Assembly: GCA_963846565.1 (NCBI GenBank)
Contig: CAWJWL010000005.1
Span: 1,426,001-1,490,000 of the forward strand
Length of the DNA stretch: 64,000 bases
Source of the DNA: WHSW01 sp963846565
Lineage (GTDB): Bacteria > Actinomycetota > Thermoleophilia > Solirubrobacterales > 70-9
Direction: 5' to 3'
Under the pieces are notes generated by a model. That model had not been told where the DNA came from, searched no databases, and was given only the letters and a program-made list of their open reading frames with translations. The stretch's first letter is position 1. Each line of letters opens with the position of its first letter. The position numbers and the translations under genes are program-made. Positions 1-8,559 of the stretch are shown here, piece after piece.

Positions 1-147
1 ACGAAGTTCAACGGACAAGGGCGGATCACGGATATCGGGCCGCTCCAAGAGGGCGGCGCCGTTTCGGTCGACACTGCCGTCTGGGCCGGTCAGCAGCGCA
101 ACCGGATGCCGCTCGGCGACGAGGTGATCGCCTTCCCGGGCGGCTAG
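1..147 (+). CDS. C-terminal fragment of an unidentified protein (5' end outside window)
   Basis: An open frame runs from the first base to a TAG at 145-147 and gives the last 48 residues of a protein, ending in the sequence GDEVIAFPGG. It has a small-residue, beta-rich look (QEGGAVSVDTAVWAG). I do not recognise the family. The frame is supported only by its codon composition and by the absence of a better reading; the protein could be longer to the left. Confidence 0.4.
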   Translation, partial: TKFNGQGRITDIGPLQEGGAVSVDTAVWAGQQRNRMPLGDEVIAFPGG

Positions 148-148
148 G

Positions 149-217
149 ACGCCCGACGGGCGGGACGCGATCCTCGCGATCATCAACGCCGCGGCCGAGG
201 CTTACGGGGGCGCGATC
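149..217 (+). pseudogene. Possible remnant of a GNAT acetyltransferase N-terminus
   Basis: The frame starting at 149 encodes about 20 residues containing DAILAIINAAAEAYGGAI. This resembles the opening helices of GNAT acetyltransferases that begin with a DAILxIxNxAAxAYRGVIP pattern. There is no start codon and no continuation into a GNAT core; the opposite-strand GNAT gene begins its 3' end 16 bases further on. It may be a broken gene, an assembly join, or chance similarity. Confidence 0.2.
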
Positions 218-232
218 GCGGTGGCGAGCGGC

Positions 233-691
233 CTACAACTCGCGCTCGTACGCGTACATGATCGGCCCATCAGGTCCCTCGCGGTTCGTGAAACCGTGCT
301 TCTCGTAGAGGCCGCGGGCGGCGACGTCGTCCTCGCTCGTGCCGAGGTCCATGAAGTCGGCGCCCCGCTCGCGGGCTACCTCCATCGCGCGCACCAGCAG
401 CGCCTGACCGATGCCCTGGCCGCGCAGGTCGGGGACGACGTAGAGCTCCTCGAGGTAGCAATGGAGGCCGTCGCTCCACACCGACGTGCGGAAGCGGAGC
501 TCCACGAGGCCGTCGGGCCCCTCGCCGGCGAGCAACACGAGCATCTCGTCGTTGTCGAGCATCCGCCGGGCGTTCCTCGTCAGGACGTCGACGCCGGGGG
601 TGAAGTCCTCGTACTCGCTGTTGAAGTCGTGAAGGAGTTGGGCGACCGTGGCAGCGTCGTCAGCGCTCGCCCGTCTGATCTCGATCGCCAT
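233..691 (-). CDS. GNAT family N-acetyltransferase
   Basis: A 152-residue protein starting MAIEIRRASADDAATVAQLL. The start at 691 is preferred over upstream candidates because the extra 15 residues do not resemble the family. The GNAT fold is visible from residue 3 to the end: the beta4 segment YLEELYVVPDLRG, the acetyl-CoA loop RGQGIGQALL (the usual R/Q-x-x-G-x-G/A signature), and the C-terminal GLYEKHGF block typical of family members acting on small molecules. It should transfer an acetyl group from acetyl-CoA to an amine; the acceptor cannot be read from sequence. It is divergent from the alpha/beta hydrolase at 702 with almost no intergenic space. Confidence 0.8.
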   Translation of the reverse strand: MAIEIRRASADDAATVAQLLHDFNSEYEDFTPGVDVLTRNARRMLDNDEMLVLLAGEGPDGLVELRFRTSVWSDGLHCYLEELYVVPDLRGQGIGQALLVRAMEVARERGADFMDLGTSEDDVAARGLYEKHGFTNREGPDGPIMYAYEREL

Positions 692-701
692 ACGGCCATG
701 A

Positions 702-1661
702 TTGCGTTCTCGTAAGCTCGCGTGCTTGGAAGGCACGCCTCAGTTCGACGCCTGGCAGACGGAGCTCCACGGCCACGAGGTGATCTACCGCACGGTTGGC
801 AGCGGACCGCCGGTCGTGCTGATCCACGGCATGGTCAACTCCTCACGCCACTGGAAGCGGGTCGCGCTCGAGCTCGCCGACCGCTACACCGTGATCGCGC
901 CCGACCTGATCGGCCACGGCGATTCGGCGACGCCCCGTGGCGACTACTCGATCGGCGCTCACGCGGCGGCGATCCGGGACCTGCTCTCCTCGCTCGGGAT
1001 CCGCTCGGCGACGATGGTCGGGCACTCGCTCGGCGGCGGCATCGCGATGCAGTTCTTCTGGCAGTTCCCCGAGCGGGTCGAGCGGCTGGCGCTCGTATCG
1101 AGCGGCGGCCTCGGCCCGGAGGTGAGCCCACTGCTTCGCGCCGCGGCGCTCCCCGGCTTCTCGGGCCTCTTGGCCGGTGCCGCGCAGCCGCGGGTGCTCG
1201 ACAGCCTCGACGACGTCGCCGCCCGCCTCAAGGGCCGCGGCTCGGCCTACGGCGTCCAGGTCGAGGCGATCGTTCGCGCCCTGCGCCCGCTCCAGCGCGC
1301 CGAGGCGCGTAAGGCCTTCCTGCAGACGTTGCGCTCCGTCATCGACGCCCGCGGCCAGCGGGTCAGCGCGGTCGACAGGCTCTACCTGCTCGGTCCGGTG
1401 CCGACTCTGGTCGTCTGGGGCGAGCGCGACCGCACGATCCCGCTCGAGCACGGCCGGCTGGCCCACGAGCAGGTCCCGCACAGCCGCTTCGAGACGCTGC
1501 CCCGGGCAGCGCACTTCCCCCACCTCGACGACCCGGTCGGGCTCGCGACCGTCCTGGCCGACTTCATCGAGACGACCGACGCCTACCGTCTCGAGGAGTC
1601 CGACTGGGAGGAGCTGGTCAACTCGCGCACGGTGCGCAGGCGCCGGCTGCGGGCTGCCTGA
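702..1661 (+). CDS. alpha/beta hydrolase fold protein
   Basis: About 319 residues with a complete alpha/beta hydrolase core. VVLIHGMVNSSRHW carries the oxyanion HG motif, PDLIGHGDS follows strand 4, GHSLGGG holds the nucleophile serine, WGERDRTIP supplies the acid and AAHFPHLDDP the histidine. The family hydrolyses esters, amides, epoxides or C-C bonds; no substrate is evident. It has no signal peptide, so it should be cytoplasmic. The start is uncertain: TTG at 702 is the longest in-frame choice and TTG at 726 is equally plausible. The C-terminus is basic (RTVRRRRLRAA). It converges on the SDR gene at 1665. Confidence 0.85.
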   Translation: MRSRKLACLEGTPQFDAWQTELHGHEVIYRTVGSGPPVVLIHGMVNSSRHWKRVALELADRYTVIAPDLIGHGDSATPRGDYSIGAHAAAIRDLLSSLGIRSATMVGHSLGGGIAMQFFWQFPERVERLALVSSGGLGPEVSPLLRAAALPGFSGLLAGAAQPRVLDSLDDVAARLKGRGSAYGVQVEAIVRALRPLQRAEARKAFLQTLRSVIDARGQRVSAVDRLYLLGPVPTLVVWGERDRTIPLEHGRLAHEQVPHSRFETLPRAAHFPHLDDPVGLATVLADFIETTDAYRLEESDWEELVNSRTVRRRRLRAA

Positions 1662-1664
1662 CCG

Positions 1665-2517
1665 CTAGGTCCGCTCGGCCCGGCCGGCGGCTTCGCCGTC
1701 GCGGACGGAGCGCTCGACGTTCTCGTCGCGGTCCATCAGCCGGTCGAAGACCGGGTTGATCAGCCCTCTCCCCGTCGACCAGATCGCCCACCAGCGCGGT
1801 CGGATGATCCGCGGTGCCCGCTTCTCGATCCCGTCGACGATCCCCTTGCCCGCCACGGAGGGGTGCAGTCGCTTCAGCATCCACTTCGGATAGGTCTCCT
1901 CGAGCTGCTTCGCGATCGGGTCCTCGAAGGCGTCCTGGACCATCGACGTGTCGATGAAGCCGAAGTAGGCGACGCTGGCGGAGGCACCGTGGATCCTCAG
2001 CTCGGTGCGGAGTGCGCGGCCGAGCTGCTCGACCCCGGCCTTCGAGATCGCGTAAGGGGTGGCGAGGACGCCGTTGACGAACGCGTACACCGACGCGATC
2101 ACGACGATGTGGCCGCGGCGCTCCACGATCTGGGGGAGCACCGCGCCGAGTGGTGTGCACGACGCCCATCAGGTCGATGTCGACGACGCGGTCGAAGACC
2201 TCCTCGCCGATCACGGTCATCGGACGGACCGGCGGGGCGATGCCCGCGTTGGCGACGGCGATGTCGAGGCCGCCGAACTTCTCCACGGTGTCGGAGACGG
2301 CGCGCTCGAGCGCGCTCTTATCCGTCACGTCGCCGCCGATCGCCAGCGTCCGCGGGCCGATCGCGTCGCATGCGTTGCGGGCGTCCTCGAGGTCGAGGTC
2401 CATGATCGCGACCGAGGCGCCGCGGGCGTGCAGGAGCTTCGCCGTCTCGAAGCCGATCCCGCGGGCGGCGCCGGTCACGAACGCGACCTTGCCGTTGACC
2501 GGATAGACGACGGCCAC
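1665..2517 (-). CDS. Short-chain dehydrogenase/reductase, frameshifted
   Basis: An SDR of about 283 residues if one extra base near 2143-2150 is removed. The N-terminal half (GTG start at 2517) has the cofactor motif TGAARGIG, an acidic strand-2 end (IMDLDLED) suggesting NAD(H), and VANAG. The C-terminal half, in another frame, has IASVYAF, the catalytic YAISK and the stop at 1665. The last 60 residues (PRIIRPRWWAIW) match SDRs of the type found beside lipid and sterol genes. Since both halves are well conserved, a consensus error is more likely than an inactive gene. The substrate is unknown. Confidence 0.7.
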
Positions 2518-2525
2518 GCCCGGAG

Positions 2526-2939
2526 TTATTCGGCGCCGGCGCTGAAGAAGAGAGGGTCGCCGAGGCGCGAGCCCGGAATCTTCCAGACGACCTTGTAGTC
2601 GCCGGGGCCCTCGGCGGTGAAGTGCTTCAGGTAGTCGATGCTGTCCTTGAACTTGTTGCCGGCGGCCTCGTGAAGCTGGGACTCCGCGCACTCGCGGCCG
2701 CCCCCGGGCCCCTTGACGCAGACCTTGTACTCGGCGAAGTACGGCGCGAAGGCCCGCACCTCGAACCGGAGCCTGTCCTTCTTGACCTTGACCGCGGTGC
2801 AGTAGTCCCCGGATGGGCTGCAGTAGGAGTCGAGCGTCTCGCGCTCTGAAGCGCCCGGCTCGGCGCCGAGCGACTGCGCCGTGCAGACGCCCGCGAACAG
2901 GGCCACAAAGGCGATCGAGGCGAGCAGTCGCTGGGCCAT
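2526..2939 (-). CDS. Small secreted protein with cysteine pairs, function unknown
   Basis: 137 residues with a clear Sec signal peptide (LLASIAFVALFAGVCTAQS). The mature part has cysteines in DSYCSPSGDYC, KVCVKGP and GRECAES, probably disulfide-bonded, followed by a DYKVVWKIPGSRLGDPLFF tail. The beta-rich pattern, with the charged sequence KVKKDRLRFEVR, suggests an extracytoplasmic immunoglobulin-like fold. I do not recognise a named family. It ends 9 bp before the SDR start and could be cotranscribed with it. Confidence 0.6.
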   Translation of the reverse strand: MAQRLLASIAFVALFAGVCTAQSLGAEPGASERETLDSYCSPSGDYCTAVKVKKDRLRFEVRAFAPYFAEYKVCVKGPGGGRECAESQLHEAAGNKFKDSIDYLKHFTAEGPGDYKVVWKIPGSRLGDPLFFSAGAE

Positions 2940-2982
2940 CAGGCAGCAGCCTATATCGCGAGCGGCCTGGGAGACTCAGTTG

Positions 2983-3723
2983 ATGCGCGTACTCGCGATC
3001 TCGCACGAGCGCGAAGCCGGGCCGGGCGTTTTCGCCGCGGCGATCGCGGAGGCCGGCGCGAGCCTCGACACCTGGCACCGCGCCGAGACCGCGCAGCCAC
3101 CCGGCGACCCGCTCGGCTACGACGCGGTGGTTGCCTTCGGCGGCGCGATGCACGCCGACCAGGAGGCCGAGCACCCATGGATCGCGGAGGAGAAGGCGCT
3201 CCTGCGGGAGCTGCTCGCGCGCGAGACGCCGGTGCTCGGCGTCTGCCTCGGATCGCAGCTGCTCGCGGAGGCGGCGGGTGGGAGCGCCGTGCGCGCCTCG
3301 GAGCCCGAGATCGGCTGGTTCGAGGTCGAGGTCACCGACGAGGGCGCCGGCGACCCGTTGCTCGCGCCGCTAGCCCCCTCCTTCGAGGCGTTCGAGTGGC
3401 ACAGCTACGAGTGCCGCCTTCCCCCCGAGGCGGTGGTGCTCGCCCGTACTCCCGTCTGCGTGCAGGCGTACCGCATCGGCGAGCGCGCCCACGCGATCCA
3501 GTTCCACGCCGAAGTCACGCACGCCGACGCGTCGAAGTGGACGCGGGACTTCGAGGTCGACGAGGACGCGGTGCGGATCGGGCTCGACCCGGACGCGCTC
3601 GCGGCCGAGACCGAGGCCAAGATCAAGGACTGGAACGAGCTCGGCCGGGAGATGTGCCGGCGCTGGCTCGCTGCGATCGGAAGCCCTTCTCGCGCTGGAG
3701 CGGTACGTTGGCTCGATGGATGA
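2983..3723 (+). CDS. Class I glutamine amidotransferase-like protein
   Basis: 246 residues starting MRVLAISHEREAGPG (ATG at 2983). GVCLGSQLLAEAAGG contains the nucleophilic Cys in the G-x-C-x-G-x-Q elbow, and QFHAEVT near residue 175 supplies the His-Glu pair, so the catalytic triad is complete. The layout fits stand-alone GATase1 proteins of the GMP-synthase-like group, which hydrolyse glutamine or a gamma-glutamyl compound. No synthase partner lies beside it. Its last 8 bases overlap the next gene, implying translational coupling. Confidence 0.8.
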   Translation: MRVLAISHEREAGPGVFAAAIAEAGASLDTWHRAETAQPPGDPLGYDAVVAFGGAMHADQEAEHPWIAEEKALLRELLARETPVLGVCLGSQLLAEAAGGSAVRASEPEIGWFEVEVTDEGAGDPLLAPLAPSFEAFEWHSYECRLPPEAVVLARTPVCVQAYRIGERAHAIQFHAEVTHADASKWTRDFEVDEDAVRIGLDPDALAAETEAKIKDWNELGREMCRRWLAAIGSPSRAGAVRWLDG

Positions 3724-4099
3724 CTCGACTGCGCCGGTAGTGGGGAGGGGGTTCGCCGAGGCGATGGCCGCAAAGGACTACGAGGGGATGGCTGCGCTGC
3801 TCGACCCGCAGGTCGACTTCCTCGGTCTGACGCCGGGGCGGACGTGGGAGGCATCCGGGGCCGATCGATTCGTCTCCGAGGTGCTCCCGCGGTGGTTCGA
3901 GCCCTCGGACCACATCGAGGAGGTGGTCTCGGTGGAGTCCGGCTCGGTCGCCGACCGGGAACACGTCGCGTATCGGTTTCGCGGCCACAACGACGACGGG
4001 CCGTTCGTCGTCGAGCAGCAGGCCTACTTCACGCTCCGCGAGGGCCGGATCGACTGGATCCGGATCCTGTGCTCGGGCTTCCGGCCGGCGCAGGCGTAA
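3716..4099 (+). CDS. NTF2-like/SnoaL-fold protein
   Basis: 127 residues. The order helix (FAEAMAAKDYEGMAALL), strand, long helix and curved sheet (VAYRFRGHNDDGPFVVEQQ) ending in EGRIDWIRILCSG is the NTF2-like cone fold. Such proteins are small isomerases, hydrolases or ligand-binding proteins; nothing here fixes a substrate. The ATG lies inside the stop region of the amidotransferase (ATGGATGA), so the two are probably made together. Confidence 0.65.
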   Translation: MDDSTAPVVGRGFAEAMAAKDYEGMAALLDPQVDFLGLTPGRTWEASGADRFVSEVLPRWFEPSDHIEEVVSVESGSVADREHVAYRFRGHNDDGPFVVEQQAYFTLREGRIDWIRILCSGFRPAQA

Positions 4100-4109
4100 G
4101 GTTGCTGAG

Positions 4110-4349
4110 ATGACCGAGGCCGAGGCACGAGCGGCGTGCGCGAAGCACGCGAGCGAGCACGCTGACCGCGAGACGCATCAGTGGCGCCCGCGCGAGGAGG
4201 TGGACGGATCCTGGTCGGTGGTCAAGATCGCGATTCCGCCGACTCAGGCGACGACCACGGAGACGCGAGCCGAGGAGCGCCCGCCGACCGCCGACGACCC
4301 GCGCACCACCGCGATGCAGAACCTCGGGCCGAACGTCGGGCCGTTCTAG
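4110..4349 (+). CDS. Conserved small hypothetical protein
   Basis: 79 residues, starting ATG 10 bp after the preceding stop. The N-terminal half (ARAACAKHASEHADRETHQW, then SWSVVKIAIPP) alternates charged and aromatic residues and looks folded; the C-terminal half is disordered and ends NLGPNVGPF. I have a general recollection of similar short proteins in actinobacteria but know no function. Confidence 0.55.
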   Translation: MTEAEARAACAKHASEHADRETHQWRPREEVDGSWSVVKIAIPPTQATTTETRAEERPPTADDPRTTAMQNLGPNVGPF

Positions 4350-4382
4350 GTCGGGACTACCCGGCGGGCCGACAGCCAGGCG

Positions 4383-5136
4383 CTACTCCGGCGTCACATA
4401 AGCGCCGGCCAGCCCGCCGTCGACGAGGAACGTGGACGAGGTCACGAACGATGACTCGTCCGAAGCGAGGAACAGCGCGGCGTTGGCGATCTCGCGCGCC
4501 TCGCCGAAGCGGCCCATCGGAATGTGAACGAGCCGCCGGGCCGCCTTCTCCGGGTCCTTTGCGAACAGCTCCTGCAGCAGCGGCGTGTTGACCGGGCCGG
4601 GGCAGAGCGCGTTCACGCGCACGCCGCGCCGCGCGAACTCGACGCCCAACTCACGCGACATCGAGAGCACGGCGCCCTTCGAGGCGGTGTAGGAGATCTG
4701 CGAGACCGCCGCGCCGAGCAACGCAACGAACGACGCCGTGTTGATCACCGAGCCACCTGGCGGGCTGTTTTGGAGCAGATAGGGGATCCCGTGCTTGCAG
4801 CAGAGGAAGACCGAGCGCACGTTCACGTCCTGGACCCGCTGCCAGGCGTCGAGCTCCGTGTCGACCGCCGACTGGTCGTCGCCGGGGTTGATGCCGGCGT
4901 TGTTGAAGAGCACGTCGATCCGCCCGTACTCCTCGTGGACCCGCGCGTAGAGCGAGCGGACCTGATCCTCGTCGGTGACGTCGGCCTCGATCGCCAGCGC
5001 TCCCTCGGAGTCGGGGGAGAGGTCGACCCCGACCACGGTCGCGCCCTCGGTGTCGAAGAGCGCGCGCGGACTCGGCGCCGATCCCGCTCGCCGCCCCGGT
5101 GACCACGCAGACCTTCCCCTCGAGCCGCCCTGCCAT
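4383..5136 (-). CDS. Short-chain dehydrogenase/reductase (frameshifted), last gene of gamma-glutamyl amine operon
   Basis: A classical SDR of about 250 residues starting MAGRLEGKVCVVTGAASGIG (ATG 5136). One extra base near 5062 breaks the frame between ESAR and LFDTEGATVVGVDL; downstream everything fits: NNAGINPGDD, the catalytic serine region TASFVAL, YTASKGA, and the C-terminal FLVDGGLAGAY. The strand-2 aspartate (GVDLSP) predicts NAD+. It begins 5 bp after the aldehyde dehydrogenase stop. In this operon an alcohol dehydrogenase is what a gamma-glutamyl-ethanolamide route would need between the ligase and the aldehyde dehydrogenase; that role is inferred from position. Confidence 0.75.
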
Positions 5137-5141
5137 CTGCC

Positions 5142-6506
5142 TCACCCCTGTTGCGTCGCGTAGAAGACGTTCTTCACGTCCGTGTAGTGCTCGAGCGCGT
5201 CCGGGCCGAGCTCGCGGCCGACGCCCGACTGCTTGAACCCGCCGAACGGGGTCGAGACCCGCACCGAGGTGTTCGAGTTGATCGAGATCACGCCCGTCTC
5301 CATCGCCCGCGCAACCCGCAACGCCCGCGCCCCGTCGCGCGTCCACACGGATCCCGAGAGCCCGTAGATCGTGTCGTTGGCGAGCGCGATCGCCTCCGCC
5401 TCGTCGTCGAACGGGATCACGCAGGCGACCGGCCCGAAGATCTCCTCCTCCGCGGCGGGGTCGGAGTTGGCGACCGGCGCGAGCACCGTGGGCGGGAACC
5501 AGAAGCCCGGCCCCTCCGGAGCCGAGCCGCGGATCGCGACGGGGGCGTCCTCGGGGACGTAGGCGGCGACCGCCTCGCGCTGGTCGGCCGAGATCAGCGG
5601 GCCCATCTGCGTCTCCTCGGCGAGCGGATCGCCGACGCGGATCCCTTTCACCGCCGGCTCGAGCGCGGCGAGGAAATCTTCGACGGCGTCGCGCTGCACC
5701 AGGATCCGGGAGCGCGCGCAGCAGTCCTGGCCGGCGTTGCCGAAGACCGCCATCGGCGCCGCGGCGGCGGCCGCGTCGAGATCCGCGTCGGCGAAGACGA
5801 CGTTCGGCGACTTGCCGCCGAGCTCGAGGGTCACCCGCTTGATCGTCTCCGCCGCGCCGGCGGCGATCCGGCGACCGACCGCGGTCGAGCCGGTGAAGGC
5901 GATCTTGGCGACGTCCGGGTGCTCGACCAGCCTCTGGCCGCAGACGGAGCCCGGCCCGGCGACGACGTTGAGGACGCCCTCGGGCAGTCCGGCCTCGAGC
6001 GCGATCCGCTCGAGCTCGACCGCGGTCAGCGGGGTCAGCTCCGCCGGCTTGAGGACGACGGTGTTGCCCGCGGCGAGCGCCGGCGCGACCTTCCACGAGG
6101 CGATCACGAGGGGGAAGTTCCACGGGGTGATCAGCCCGACGACGCCGAGCGGCTCGCGAAACGTCATGTCGACGCCGCCCGCCACCGGGATCGTCTTGCC
6201 GAGGAGCCGCTCCGGGGCGCCCGCGTAGTAGCGGAAGCACTCGACGACCATGCCGATCTCGCCACGCGCATCGCCGATCGGCTTGCCGGCGTTTCGCGCC
6301 TCGAGCGTCGAAAGCGCTTCGGCCTCAACCTCGATCGCGTCGGCGAGGCGGCGCAGGAGCGTCGCGCGATCGGCCGGCGCCACCGCACGCCAGGCCGGAA
6401 ACGCGGCGTGCGCACGTGCCACGGCCGCGTTCGTCTCCTCGACCCCGGCCCGCGGAATCTCCGCCATCACCGCTTCGGTCGCGGGCTCGAGAATTGCGAG
6501 AGTCAT
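5142..6506 (-). CDS. NAD(P)-dependent aldehyde dehydrogenase (PuuC-like)
   Basis: 454 residues of the ALDH superfamily. TPWNFPL and AGNTVVLKPAELTPL form the cofactor and substrate tunnel, FTGSTAVG binds NAD, LELGGKSPN holds the general-base Glu and GNAGQDCCARSR the catalytic Cys; EEEIFGPV and FGGFKQSGVGRELGP complete the fold. Family members oxidise aldehydes to acids. It overlaps the upstream hydrolase gene by 4 bp (ATGA). With a gamma-glutamyl ligase and hydrolase as neighbours its likely substrate is a gamma-glutamyl amino-aldehyde, analogous to PuuC of putrescine catabolism, but the specificity is not visible. Confidence 0.88.
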   Translation of the reverse strand: MTLAILEPATEAVMAEIPRAGVEETNAAVARAHAAFPAWRAVAPADRATLLRRLADAIEVEAEALSTLEARNAGKPIGDARGEIGMVVECFRYYAGAPERLLGKTIPVAGGVDMTFREPLGVVGLITPWNFPLVIASWKVAPALAAGNTVVLKPAELTPLTAVELERIALEAGLPEGVLNVVAGPGSVCGQRLVEHPDVAKIAFTGSTAVGRRIAAGAAETIKRVTLELGGKSPNVVFADADLDAAAAAAPMAVFGNAGQDCCARSRILVQRDAVEDFLAALEPAVKGIRVGDPLAEETQMGPLISADQREAVAAYVPEDAPVAIRGSAPEGPGFWFPPTVLAPVANSDPAAEEEIFGPVACVIPFDDEAEAIALANDTIYGLSGSVWTRDGARALRVARAMETGVISINSNTSVRVSTPFGGFKQSGVGRELGPDALEHYTDVKNVFYATQQG

Positions 6507-7222
6507 GCCGGAACCCGGCTTCGAGCTGCCTCGGCGAGTGCCCCGATCACCGGGCTGCGGCGGTGTTCCTCCGGGTGCCAGAGGAGGCCGAGGGCGAACT
6601 CCTCTCCCGGGCGCTCGATCGCCTCGATGAGCCCGTCGGGCTCGGACCAGCCGCTCGCGACCAGTCCGCCGCCGAGCCGGTCGATGCCCTGGTGGTGATG
6701 GGAGTGGACCCGGAGCCGCTCGGCGCCGAGCGTTCGCGCCGCGAGCGATCCGGCCTCGAGGCGGACCTCGTGCTGGGAGAACTCGCCGGGCGTCTCGATG
6801 TGGCGATCAGCGCCCTCGACGTGCTGGTCGATGGTGCCTCCGCAGGCGACGTTCAGGAGCTCCATCCCCCGACAGGTGGCGAGCAGCGGCATCCGGCGCT
6901 CGATCGCGCCGCGGGCGAGGGCGAGCTCGAAGCGGTCGCGCTCCGCGTTGAAGCCGCCCGTGAGCTCGTGCGGCTCGGCTCCGTAGCTCGCCGGGTCGAG
7001 GTCGGCTCCGCCGGAGAGCAGCAAGCCGTCGATCGCGTCGAGCAGGTCGCTCGGGTCCGCGACGCTCGCCTCGTCGGCGGGGAGGAGGACGGGGATCGCG
7101 CCCGCGTCGGAGACGTTGAGCGAGTAGGTGCGCTGAGAGAGGTTGACGTCGACCGCGCTCCAGACGCTCCAGCCGGCCGGCTCGAGCGCCGCGGTGATCC
7201 CGATCACAGGCCGGGACGGCAT
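6503..7222 (-). CDS. Gamma-glutamyl hydrolase, peptidase C26 (PuuD-like)
   Basis: 239 residues. VIGITAALE at the start, LLLSGGADLDPASYG, the nucleophile Cys in LATCRGMELLNVA, QHEVRLE and the His-Glu pair in LLWHPEEH are the features of class I amidotransferases of the gamma-glutamyl-GABA hydrolase group. It should release glutamate from a gamma-glutamylated intermediate after oxidation. The ATG shares one base with the stop of the ligase gene (TGATG), and the stop overlaps the aldehyde dehydrogenase start, so the genes are strictly coupled. Confidence 0.88.
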   Translation of the reverse strand: MPSRPVIGITAALEPAGWSVWSAVDVNLSQRTYSLNVSDAGAIPVLLPADEASVADPSDLLDAIDGLLLSGGADLDPASYGAEPHELTGGFNAERDRFELALARGAIERRMPLLATCRGMELLNVACGGTIDQHVEGADRHIETPGEFSQHEVRLEAGSLAARTLGAERLRVHSHHHQGIDRLGGGLVASGWSEPDGLIEAIERPGEEFALGLLWHPEEHRRSPVIGALAEAARSRVPA

Positions 7223-8550
7223 CAGAGCCTCTCGAATCCCCTGAACCGCTCCCAGTCGGTGACCGTGGACTCGAACGCGTCGAGCTCCACCTGCGCCCGG
7301 TTCAGGTAGTGGTCGATGACCTCCTGCCCGAACGCCTCGCGCGCGACGGCGCTCCCGGCGAAGAGGTCGCGTGCCGCGTACATGTTGCGCGGAACGTGGG
7401 GCTTGTCCGAGGTGTAGGCGTTGCCCTCGACCGGGGGCTCCAGTTCCAGCTCGGAGTCGATCCCGTGGAGGCCGGCGGCGATCATCGCCGCGAGCGCGAG
7501 GTAGGGGTTGACGTCCGCACCGGGCAGCCGGTTCTCGACCCGCAGCCCCTCGCCGTGCCCGACGACGCGCATCGAGCAGGTGCGGTTGTCGTTGCCCCAG
7601 GCGACCGCGGTGGGCGCGAACGACCCGGGGGCGAAGCGCTTGTAGGAGTTGAGGTGCGGGGCGTAGAGCAGGGTCAGCTCCTCCAGGCAGTCGAGCTGTC
7701 CGGCGATGAAGCGGTCGAACATGGTCCGGTCGGCCGCAAAGGCGTTATCGCCGTCCTCGCCGGCCACCGAGAGATGGATGTGGCACGAGTTGCCCTCGCG
7801 CTCGTTCCACTTCGCCATGAACGTGATCGACATCTCCTCCTGAGCGGCGATCTCCTTCGCGCCGTTCTTGTAGACGACGTGATCGTCGGCGGCGGTGAGC
7901 GCCTCGTCGTAGCGGAAGTTGATCTCGTGCTGGCCGAGGTTGCACTCGCCCTTCGAGTTCTCGACCGTCATCCCCGCTGCCCCCATCTCGTTGCGGATCC
8001 GGCGGATCAGCGGCTCTACGCGAGCTGAGCCGAGCAGCGAGTAGTCGATGTTGTAGAGGTTGGCCGGCTCGAGGTCTCGGTACGCCTTCTTCCACGCCTC
8101 CTCGTAGGTGTCGTTGAAGACGATGAACTCGAGCTCGGTCCCCGCGGCCGCGGTCCAGCCGCGCTCGGCCAGCCGAGCCAACTGCCGGCGGAGGATCTGG
8201 CGCGGCGAGGCGACCACGTCGTTGCCGTCGGCCCACTGGAGGTCGGCGAGCACGAGCGCGGTGCCCTCGTGCCAGGGGATCGGGCGCAGCGTGTCCAGGT
8301 CCGGCTTCATCTCGAAGTCGCCGTAGCCGCGCTCCCACGACGCCATCGCGTAACCGCCGACGGTCTCCATGTCGACGTCGACGGCGAGCAGGTAGTTGCA
8401 GCCCTCGGCGCCGTGCTCGAGCACCTCGTCGAGGAAGTGCGACGCGGTCAGCCGCTTGCCCTGAAGACGGCCCTCCATGTCGGCGATCGCCAACAGCACG
8501 GTGTCGACCGTGCCCTCGGCGACCGCCTTCTTCAGTTCGTCGAGCGTCAC
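7222..8550 (-). CDS. Glutamine synthetase family gamma-glutamyl-amine ligase (PuuA/GlnA4-like)
   Basis: 442 residues from a GTG at 8550. An N-terminal beta-grasp region is followed by the catalytic barrel: GTELEFIVFNDTYEEAW (metal-binding Glu), KGECNLGQHEINFRY, GNSCHIHLSV (ATP/metal), YKRFAPGSFAPTAVAWGNDN and RVENRLPGADVNPYLALAA. It lacks the adenylylation loop of nitrogen-regulated GlnA and matches the PuuA/GlnA3/GlnA4 group, which couples glutamate to an amine with ATP. With a permease of ethanolamine type directly upstream, ethanolamine is a better guess than putrescine. It starts 9 bp after the permease stop. Confidence 0.88.
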   Translation of the reverse strand: MTLDELKKAVAEGTVDTVLLAIADMEGRLQGKRLTASHFLDEVLEHGAEGCNYLLAVDVDMETVGGYAMASWERGYGDFEMKPDLDTLRPIPWHEGTALVLADLQWADGNDVVASPRQILRRQLARLAERGWTAAAGTELEFIVFNDTYEEAWKKAYRDLEPANLYNIDYSLLGSARVEPLIRRIRNEMGAAGMTVENSKGECNLGQHEINFRYDEALTAADDHVVYKNGAKEIAAQEEMSITFMAKWNEREGNSCHIHLSVAGEDGDNAFAADRTMFDRFIAGQLDCLEELTLLYAPHLNSYKRFAPGSFAPTAVAWGNDNRTCSMRVVGHGEGLRVENRLPGADVNPYLALAAMIAAGLHGIDSELELEPPVEGNAYTSDKPHVPRNMYAARDLFAGSAVAREAFGQEVIDHYLNRAQVELDAFESTVTDWERFRGFERL

Positions 8551-8559
8551 CCGGCCACG

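Noticed and set aside
1618..3174. A single 518-residue minus-strand protein spanning the SDR and the secreted protein
   Set aside because: The frame is a composite of antisense sequence and the N-terminal half of the frameshifted SDR; only 2517 downwards is meaningful.
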